Source: Pauljensenia sp. (GTDB lineage: Bacteria > Actinomycetota > Actinomycetes > Actinomycetales > Actinomycetaceae). Taken from it: DNA of 13,430 nt. A program made the translations under genes and the position numbers. The notes below the pieces were generated by a model. It was not told the origin of the DNA. It searched no databases and saw only the letters and a list, made by a program, of their open reading frames with translations. Position 1 is the stretch's first letter. Every line of letters begins with the position of its first letter. Below, piece by piece: positions 6,122-12,700 of this stretch. The stretch covers positions 1 through 13,430 of the forward strand of contig JASBZF010000046.1 in NCBI GenBank assembly GCA_029983625.1, read 5' to 3'.

Positions 6122-6161
6122 TCGCTGCGCCCTCGACACTGGAGGGCAGAGGGCGCAGCGA
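6122..6161 (-). terminator. 13-bp perfect stem between fusA and tuf
   Basis: Arms 6122-6134 and 6149-6161 (TCGCTGCGCCCTC and its exact complement) enclose a 14-base loop, starting 27 bases after the fusA stop. The stem is very GC-rich. No U-tract follows on the minus strand, so full termination is doubtful. Partial termination, a processing site or protection of the upstream mRNA 3' end are alternatives. Confidence 0.45.
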
Positions 6162-6188
6162 GCGCGCGTGAAATAAAGCCGAAGAGCC

Positions 6189-8312
6189 TCAGTTGCCCTT
6201 GGCCTTGCCGACGATCTCGTCGGCAACGTTGCGCGGAACCTCGGCGTAGGAGTCAAACTCCATCGAGTACACCGCTCGACCCTGCGTCTTGGAACGCAGG
6301 TCACCGACGTAGCCGAACATCTCCGAAAGCGGAACCGCAGCCTTCACGACGCGAACGCCGTGCTGCTCGTCCATCGAAGAGATCTGACCACGACGCGAGT
6401 TCAGGTCGCCGATCACATCGCCCATGTACTCCTCGGGAGTGCGGACCTCGACGGCCATAATCGGCTCGAGGAGGACCGGGGATGCTTTCTTAGCGGCTTC
6501 CTTCAGGGCCATAGAGCCCGCAACCTTGAACGCCATTTCCGAAGAGTCAACTTCGTGGTAAGCGCCGTCAAGCAGCGTTGCCTTGATGCCGACCATCGGG
6601 TAACCGGCAAGAACACCGGACTGCATGGCGTCTTGGATACCCGCGTTCACCGAAGGAATGTATTCGCGCGGGACGCGGCCACCGGTGACCTTGTCCTCGA
6701 ATGCGTATTCTTCTTCGGCATTCGCTTCGAGGGGTTCGAGGGCGATGATGACACGCGCGAACTGGCCGGAACCACCGGTCTGTTTCTTGTGCGTGTACTC
6801 GTACTTCTCGACCGTCTTGCGAATGGTCTCGCGGTAGGCGACCATCGGCGCACCGACATTCGCCTCGACCTTGAACTCGCGACGCATACGGTCAACGATG
6901 ATGTCGAGGTGAAGCTCACCCATACCACCGATGATCGTCTGGCCCGTCTCAGGATCGAGTTCGACCGTGAAGGTCGGATCCTCTTCAGCGAGTTTCTGGA
7001 TCGCGACGCCCATCTTCTCCTGATCGGCCTTCGACTTCGGTTCGACGGCGACCTGGATCACGGGCTTCGGGAAGGTCATGGACTCCAGAACAATCGGCTT
7101 ATCAATCGCACAGAGCGTGTCGCCGGTGGTCGTGTCCTTGAGGCCAATCACCGCGTAAATGTGACCGGCGTGCGCTTCCTCGACCGGGTTCTCCTTGTTG
7201 GAGTGCATCTGGAAGATCTTGCCGATGCGTTCCTTCTTACCCTTGGTCGAGTTAAGAACCTGAGCACCGGACTCAACTTTGCCCGAATACACACGCACAA
7301 AGGTGAGCTTGCCGTAGAAGGGGTGCGCAGCGATCTTGAAGGCGAGAGCCGAGAAGGGCTCATCCTCGGAGGGCTTGCGGGACTCGGTCTGCTCCTCGGT
7401 CTCCGAGTTGGGCTTAAAGCCCTTGACATCACCGATGTCCAGCGGAGAGGGAAGGAAATCCACAACCGCGTCGAGCACGGGCTGAACACCCATGTTACGC
7501 AGCGCGGTGCCGCAGTAGACCGGGAAGGCGCGACCGGAGACCGTCAGGAGGCGAATACCTTCCTTGATCTGCTCGATGGTGAGTTCACCGTTTTCAAGGT
7601 ACGCCTCGGTCAGTTCATCCGAACCTTCAGCAGCGGCCTCAACGAGCATCTCGCGATACTCTTCAGCCTTTTCCTGAAGATCCTCGGGGATCGGGCCACG
7701 GACAACCAGGGAACCGAGGGTTGCTTCACCCTTCTCGTCCTTAGCCGGGTAGCGAATTGACTCCATTGTGAGGAGGTCAATCTGACCTTCAAAGTCGTTT
7801 TCCGCGCCGATCGGAAGCTGCATGACGATCGGAGTTGCGTGGAGACGATCGCGGATCGTACCGACTGAGAAGTAGAAGTCCGCACCCATCTTGTCCATCT
7901 TGTTGATGAAGCAGATGCGAGGAACCTCGTACTTGTCAGCCTGACGCCACACGGTCTCAGACTGAGGCTCGACACCTTCTTTACCGTCAAAGACCGCAAC
8001 GGCACCGTCGAGGACGCGCAGGGAGCGCTCAACCTCGACCGTGAAGTCCACGTGGCCGGGGGTGTCGATGATGTTGATCTGATTGCCATTCCAGAAGGAG
8101 GTCACAGCGGCGGAGGTGATCGTGATGCCGCGTTCCTTCTCCTGTTCCATCCAGTCGGTCGTCGAGGCGCCGTCGTGGGTCTCGCCGATCTTGTAGTTGA
8201 TGCCCGTGTAGAACAGGATGCGTTCTGTCACGGTCGTCTTGCCGGCATCGATGTGAGCCATGATGCCGATATTGCGAACCTTGTTGAGGTCCGTAAGCAC
8301 ATCTAGTGCCAC
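6189..8312 (-). CDS. fusA: Elongation factor G (GTG start)
   Basis: EF-G (707 residues) drives GTP-dependent translocation and, with RRF, ribosome recycling. The G1 motif AHIDAGKT is at residues 19-26, the RGITI switch I element at 61-65, DTPGH at 83-87 and NKMD at 137-140. Later family blocks include GMGELHLDII in domain III, GGSGQFARV in domain IV and the C-terminal GRAVYSMEFDSYAEVP. Length is the family norm (E. coli 704). The start is GTG at 8312-8310 (then ALDVLTDLNKVRNIG), with AAGGAA upstream; no better start exists. It is separated from rpsG by 98 bases holding a long composite stem. Fusidic-acid contact regions look ordinary. Confidence 0.98.
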   Translation of the reverse strand: MALDVLTDLNKVRNIGIMAHIDAGKTTVTERILFYTGINYKIGETHDGASTTDWMEQEKERGITITSAAVTSFWNGNQINIIDTPGHVDFTVEVERSLRVLDGAVAVFDGKEGVEPQSETVWRQADKYEVPRICFINKMDKMGADFYFSVGTIRDRLHATPIVMQLPIGAENDFEGQIDLLTMESIRYPAKDEKGEATLGSLVVRGPIPEDLQEKAEEYREMLVEAAAEGSDELTEAYLENGELTIEQIKEGIRLLTVSGRAFPVYCGTALRNMGVQPVLDAVVDFLPSPLDIGDVKGFKPNSETEEQTESRKPSEDEPFSALAFKIAAHPFYGKLTFVRVYSGKVESGAQVLNSTKGKKERIGKIFQMHSNKENPVEEAHAGHIYAVIGLKDTTTGDTLCAIDKPIVLESMTFPKPVIQVAVEPKSKADQEKMGVAIQKLAEEDPTFTVELDPETGQTIIGGMGELHLDIIVDRMRREFKVEANVGAPMVAYRETIRKTVEKYEYTHKKQTGGSGQFARVIIALEPLEANAEEEYAFEDKVTGGRVPREYIPSVNAGIQDAMQSGVLAGYPMVGIKATLLDGAYHEVDSSEMAFKVAGSMALKEAAKKASPVLLEPIMAVEVRTPEEYMGDVIGDLNSRRGQISSMDEQHGVRVVKAAVPLSEMFGYVGDLRSKTQGRAVYSMEFDSYAEVPRNVADEIVGKAKGN

Positions 8313-8360
8313 GAGTGCGATTCCTTCGCTCGAGTTGTATAAGTGTTCGCTGTCTCTTCA

Positions 8361-8405
8361 TTCCGATTCACGAGGGCGAGAGGCCCCGCCCTCGGAAAAT
8401 CGGAA
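8361..8405 (-). promoter_or_regulatory. Composite long stem-loop between rpsG and fusA
   Basis: An outer 8-bp inverted repeat (8361-8368 with 8398-8405, TTCCGATT/AATCGGAA) encloses an inner 8-bp repeat (8371-8378 with 8387-8394, CGAGGGCG/CGCCCTCG). A small internal loop lies between them and the terminal loop has eight bases. The structure begins six bases after the rpsG stop. No U-tract follows on the minus strand, so it looks like a processing, stability or attenuation element rather than a terminator. Confidence 0.5.
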
Positions 8406-8410
8406 GAAAA

Positions 8411-8881
8411 TCACCAGCGGTAGTGAGCGAACGCGCGGTTCGACTCGGCCATCTTGTGCATGTCCTCGCGACGCTTCACAGCGGCACCGAGACCATTCGA
8501 GGCATCCAGGATCTCGTTCGCCAGACGCTCAGTCATTGTCTTTTCGCGACGCTGACGTGAGAAGTCAACGAGCCAGCGCAGGGCAAGCGTCGTAGCGCGG
8601 GCGGGACGAACCTCAACCGGAACCTGGTAGGTTGCGCCACCGACGCGGCGGGAACGCACCTCAAGGGCAGGGCGGATGTTGTCGAGAGCACGCTTTAAAA
8701 CCGTGACAGGTTCCTGCTCGGTACGCGCACGAACTGTTTCGAGTGCGCCGTAGACGATGCGCTCAGCGACGGTCTTCTTACCGTCCAGGAGGACGCGGTT
8801 GACGAGCTGGGTGACGACCTTCGAGCCGTAGACCGGATCGTCAACGAGGGGGCGCTTGGGAGCTGGGCCTTTACGAGGCAT
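8411..8881 (-). CDS. rpsG: 30S ribosomal protein S7
   Basis: S7 (156 residues) nucleates assembly of the 30S head and contacts E-site tRNA. The family start MPRKGPAPKRPLVDDPVYGS is followed by VTQLVNRVLLDGKKTVAERI, RVGGATYQVPVEVRP and the end KRREDMHKMAESNRAFAHYRW. Length equals the usual 156. The ATG at 8881-8879 overlaps the rpsL stop by one base (TAATG), so the two genes are likely translationally coupled. In E. coli S7 is the feedback repressor of its operon; the one-base junction here leaves no room for the E. coli-type S12-S7 intercistronic site, so any autoregulation must work differently. Confidence 0.98.
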   Translation of the reverse strand: MPRKGPAPKRPLVDDPVYGSKVVTQLVNRVLLDGKKTVAERIVYGALETVRARTEQEPVTVLKRALDNIRPALEVRSRRVGGATYQVPVEVRPARATTLALRWLVDFSRQRREKTMTERLANEILDASNGLGAAVKRREDMHKMAESNRAFAHYRW

Positions 8882-9255
8882 TACTTCTTCTCCTTCTTTG
8901 CGCCGTAGCGGGAACGAGCCTGCTTGCGGTTACGGACACCCTGAGTATCGAGCGAACCGCGAACGATGCGGTAGCGGACACCGGGGAGGTCCTTCACACG
9001 ACCGCCGCGAACAAGCACGATCGAGTGCTCCTGAAGGTTGTGGCCTTCACCGGGGATGTAAGCGGTCACCTCAATGCCGGAGGAGAGGCGAACACGAGCG
9101 ACCTTACGCAGAGCCGAGTTCGGCTTCTTCGGGGTGGTGGTGTACACGCGGGTACATACGCCGCGACGCTGGGGAGAACCCTTCAGCGCAGGGGTCTTCA
9201 CCTTGCTGCGCTTGGAGCTGCGTCCCTTGCGAACGAGCTGCTGAATAGTAGGCAC
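8881..9255 (-). CDS. rpsL: 30S ribosomal protein S12 (GTG start)
   Basis: S12 (124 residues) sits at the decoding centre and governs accuracy. It begins MPTIQQLVRKGRSS from a GTG at 9255-9253, with TGGAGT as ribosome site. The loop TTTPKKPNSALRKVARVRLS carries Lys43, and GGRVKDLPGVRYRIVRG carries Lys88. Both positions, where substitutions cause streptomycin resistance, are wild type. Asp89, the residue methylthiolated by RimO in E. coli, is also present. It is the first gene of the str operon, divergent from the fucosidase gene across a 496-base intergenic region with a structured leader. Confidence 0.98.
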   Translation of the reverse strand: MPTIQQLVRKGRSSKRSKVKTPALKGSPQRRGVCTRVYTTTPKKPNSALRKVARVRLSSGIEVTAYIPGEGHNLQEHSIVLVRGGRVKDLPGVRYRIVRGSLDTQGVRNRKQARSRYGAKKEKK

Positions 9256-9280
9256 TGGTACTCCAGTCTTTTCTGTTGGT

Positions 9281-9332
9281 GGTCTTTTTCGCTTTGAGAT
9301 ACGAAAAAGACCCTGGTGTCAGTCAGCCAGGG
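9281..9332 (-). promoter_or_regulatory. Overlapping hairpins in rpsL leader (attenuator-like)
   Basis: Read toward rpsL, the first hairpin is CCCTGG/CCAGGG (9332-9311, 10-base loop), followed at once by TCTTTTT, which resembles an intrinsic terminator. The second is a perfect 11-bp repeat, GGTCTTTTTCG/CGAAAAAGACC (9312-9302 with 9291-9281, 10-base loop). It uses the U-run and the last two bases of the first stem, so the two cannot coexist in full. The second ends 26 bases before the rpsL GTG. CCCTG also occurs twice further upstream in the leader and could compete for the CAGGG arm. This suggests attenuation or mRNA-stability control; it is not proven. Confidence 0.5.
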
Positions 9333-9521
9333 CCTAGTGTTTTCCCCTTCGCGGACACAGGGGTATCCGTCAGGGGCCGGTGCGCCATGATGACCACTGC
9401 GGTCAGAGAATAACGCCCGGAGCTCCAACGGAAAGGAGCCCGCTGTCACCACCACTGCATGAAAGTAAAGAGTGGAGCGACGAAAAGAGGAACCCAGGAA
9501 AAGCCCTAGATACCGGGCTTT

Positions 9522-9551
9522 ATCTTAACGATCCACACCTCTTCGACGCAA
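9522..9551 (-). promoter_or_regulatory. Candidate str operon promoter
   Basis: On the minus strand TTGCGT (9551-9546) and TAAGAT (9527-9522, four of six to TATAAT) are 18 bases apart, giving a leader of about 260 bases before rpsL. A 7-bp inverted repeat (AAAGCCC/GGGCTTT, 9500-9521) covers the expected start point. Other weaker boxes exist closer to the gene, such as TATTCT at 9412-9407, so the assignment is uncertain. Confidence 0.4.
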
Positions 9552-9676
9552 GGATAAGCAGGGGTACCCTCGGGTTATCTTCACCACAAGATCGAAGGAA
9601 AAGCCGCCTGAAAGCCCACCTCCACAACGACTGCACAGTCCCAACACCCTCCCCTACTCGCCCTCGGCAATCAGAG

Positions 9677-9707
9677 TTGACTCACTCACTCACACAGGCA
9701 TTATTCT
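9677..9707 (+). promoter_or_regulatory. Candidate fucosidase promoter with CTCA repeat in spacer
   Basis: TTGACT (9677-9682, five of six to TTGACA) is followed after 19 bases by TATTCT (9702-9707, four of six). The spacer starts with three perfect CTCA units (9681-9692, the first overlapping the end of the -35 box). It is two bases longer than ideal, so loss or gain of one unit would change promoter geometry strongly. Transcription would begin at about 9714, beside the C9 run. Confidence 0.45.
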
Positions 9708-9716
9708 TAGGAGTTA

Positions 9717-9725
9717 CCCCCCCCC
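9717..9725 (+). repeat. C9 homopolymer in fucosidase 5' region
   Basis: Nine consecutive C lie between the promoter candidate and the start codon, 26 bases before the ATG. In this position a length change would alter the untranslated leader or start-point region rather than the reading frame, provided the start at 9752 is right. Confidence 0.85.
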
Positions 9726-9741
9726 TAACAGAGAGGTTAGG
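9724..9741 (+). promoter_or_regulatory. Hairpin next to the fucosidase ribosome site
   Basis: CCTAAC (9724-9729) can pair with GTTAGG (9736-9741) across a six-base loop. The 3' arm touches the purine stretch AGGTAGG that serves as the weak ribosome site, so folding could reduce translation. The 5' arm begins within the C9 run, so run length could influence folding. Confidence 0.35.
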
Positions 9742-9751
9742 TAGGTATTCA

Positions 9752-12700
9752 ATGCGATCTACCATCACTCATGTGAGGCGGACCCTCGCACTCAGCTTGG
9801 CGAGCGCACTGACGTTCACTTCACTTGTCATCAATTCAGCACAAGCCGCTGCCCCCGACGACGTTCTCAACGTCGTCTTCGGCGGCTCCCTCGTGGGAAC
9901 ACAGCAATACACCACCACAGAGGGAGAAAGCATGAAAGGCACCCTCCAAGGTGCCAGCGGCAGCGAAACCCAAGTCACAAACGGTGTGAACCTCGGTGGC
10001 GGCACTCAGGGTCTGCGCTTCACCGCAAACGCGGATGCGCTCACTCTTGGCACCAACCGCATCAATCAAAGCTTCGTCATGGAAGCGATCTTTGTGCCCA
10101 AAGGTACCTCCCAGGGTTCTCTCGCGACCCTCATGGCTGCAGGAGGTAACTTCTCTGTTCGCTACGACGGCGAAGAACTGCGCTACGGCTGGGACACCAA
10201 TGGCACCGGCTCCTGGGTGAAACACAGTAATGGCACACCGCAGCCACGCCCCAACGAGCCTCACGTTTTCTCCGTTCACTACCGCGTCAAGGCAGATGGC
10301 AAAGCCATTGTGAACGCCATGCTTGACGGCAATGCACTCCCCACCGTTGAAGGCCCCTTCGCGGCGAATATTTCAACGAATGCAAGCAGCCTTTTCGGCT
10401 TCGGTAACGATGTCCACACCGCAGCTCTCAATCGCGGATTCGTCGGCGAATTGCAGCGTATTCGCGTCCAGAAAACCAATGACGTAGAAACCACGCGGGA
10501 TCTCTTTGAGCTTCAGCCTCAGCCCAACACCGAGGATCTTCTCAACACCTCCTGGGAAGGTGCGCTTGCAGAGAATTACACTCCTGCCACCGCCGATTCT
10601 GTTTCCGGCACGGTCGCCCGCAGGGGCAACGCCAGCACACGCGACGGTTCCCTCGTGCTCGCAGGCGGTTCTGATGGCGTGACCTTCACGCCGACAGACC
10701 GTGCTCCGCTCCAGGCAGACGAACTCGTTGATCGTGGCTTCATCGTTGAAACCATCTTCACTCCGACAGGTACCCAGCAAAATCTCGCCACGATCGCGAG
10801 CGTCGGCGGCAACTTCTTCGCACGCTACCAAGATGGCAAGCTGCGCTACGGCTACGCCGGACAAGGAAACGGCGCTTGGCGCGACTTCTTTGCCGCAGTC
10901 GATGCTCCTGCCCCCGGTGAAGAACACACCCTTTCCTTGGCTTACTTCCCCACCAGCAGGGATAACGTCACCGTAACCGCATGGCTTGACGGTGTTGCTC
11001 TTGAACCGGTCACCGGCACCCTGCCCACACGCCAAGACGGCACTGTCAAGGGCATCGCAGCTTTCGGTAACGAGGTGAATCCGCAGGCCGCTTCACGAGG
11101 TTTCGTTGGCTCCCTCGGCGCTACTCGTTTCGCCCTCCTCAACGGTCCTCTGCGTGAACGTGACTTCGTTCTCCAAGAACTCGCTGAAGTCTGTGCAGAC
11201 CTAGGTGATCTGCAGCCGGCGAACTACGTCGACATTTCCCCCGAGGACTGCACAAAGAACGTTCTCGCGAAGGCTGCTCTTGTACGCCCCACAGAAAAGC
11301 AGGCCATCTGGCAAGAAGAGGGCCTGACCGCCTTCTTGCACTACGGCATCAACACCTACACCCGCGACAACAACGGCATCGGCATTGAATGGGGACACGG
11401 CCGTGTGGGTCCTGAGAACTTCAACCCCACCGGTGAAGTCAACCCTGATGCCTGGGTGCGTACCTTGCGTGACAACGGCTACCGCACCGCGATCCTGGTT
11501 CTCAAGCACCACGATGGCTTCATGAGCTGGCCGAGCCGCTATTCCGATTACACGGTTGCTTCCTCACCGTGGAAGGGCGGCAAGGGGAACATCCTGCGCG
11601 AGTTCACTGACGCAGCACACAAGTACGGCATGAAAGTCGGTGTCTACATCTCGCCGGCAGACTCGCACGAAGAGGAACGTCCAGGTGGAACTCACGGCAA
11701 CGGTTCAGCTCGTTCGCCGCGCACAATTCCTACTCTGGTTGCCAACGATGACCGCGCCGGAAAGATCCCCGAAGACAAAATCTTCACCTACGAAGCAAGC
11801 GACTACGGTGCTTTCTTCCTCAACACTCTCTACGAAGTGTTGACCGAATACGGTGAGATTCACGAAGTCTGGTTCGATGGTGCAACCGGTAACACCGCAC
11901 GCCCCGAACACTACGACTACGACGCCTACTACGATCTGATCGGCAAGCTCCAGCCCGGCGCCAACATCGCCGTCGGTGGACGCGATATCCGTTGGATCGG
12001 TAACGAGCGCGGCGAAGCACGCAACGACGAGCGTTCTGTTCTGCCCGTTATTGATCGTGGCGCTGGCAAGATTGATCTCGTTCAGCCCAATGGTCCCTTC
12101 AATCAAAATCTTGGCTCCGATGAGCAGCTCATACGCGCTTCCCGTGGGAACGCCAACAAACTGCACTGGTGGCCTGCTGAAGCTGATATGAAGCTCACCG
12201 GCGGATGGTTCGCACACCACAACCGCGATGGTGTGAACATCGATCGTCCCAAAACTCCCGCACAGCTCATGGGCCACTACGAAAGGACAGTTGGCCGTAA
12301 CTCCGTGATGCTCCTCAACGTTCCGCCCACGATGACGGGTAACTTTGCGGATAGCTCAGTTGCCGCTATCGAAGGCTTCGCTGCGGAGCGGCGCAAGGCC
12401 TACACCCTTGACCATGCTCTTGGTCTGCCGGTCACCATTGGAGACACCACAACGAATCAGCTCACCAACGGCAACATCCGTGACGGCATCAGCCGCCCAG
12501 CAAATGACAGCACCCCCTTCGAAATTGATCTTGGCGCTCCCAAGACCGTTCACCGCCTGACCATCAGCGAAGACATCCTGGATGCCGGTCAAGTCGTGGG
12601 TGCTTTCACCGTCCAAGCTGAAATCAACGGACAGTGGACCGACATTGCCAGCAGCGGTGTGATTGGTGCTCAGCGGATTCTCACACTCGGCAACGCAGGC

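Larger units (their letters stand above)
9256..9751. other. Divergent intergenic region, rpsL / fucosidase
   Basis: This 496-base stretch serves both directions. Toward rpsL (minus) it has a promoter candidate at 9522-9551, a hairpin at the expected start point (9500-9521), and further small inverted repeats (TGACC/GGTCA 9391-9405; CCCCT/AGGGG 9344-9363). The overlapping pair 9281-9332 lies close to the gene. Toward the fucosidase (plus) it has a TTGACT/TATTCT promoter candidate, a C9 run and a small hairpin. One plus-strand frame stays open from 9380 into the fucosidase, but the translated part shows no recognisable domain. Confidence 0.7.

Noticed and set aside
6360..7760. 466-codon open frame on the plus strand across fusA
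   Set aside because: It lies wholly opposite EF-G, has no recognisable family and arises from high-GC codon bias; the minus-strand gene is unambiguous.
9380..9382. Upstream ATG as start of the fucosidase
   Set aside because: It would place 124 residues with no domain before a well-formed signal peptide and lies upstream of the likely promoter.
9198..9455. 85-codon minus-strand frame in the rpsL leader
   Set aside because: It overlaps the start of rpsL out of frame and runs through the leader hairpins; no family resemblance.
11705..12277. 190-codon minus-strand frame inside the fucosidase gene
   Set aside because: Opposite the conserved GH29 motifs; the sense frame explains the conservation.
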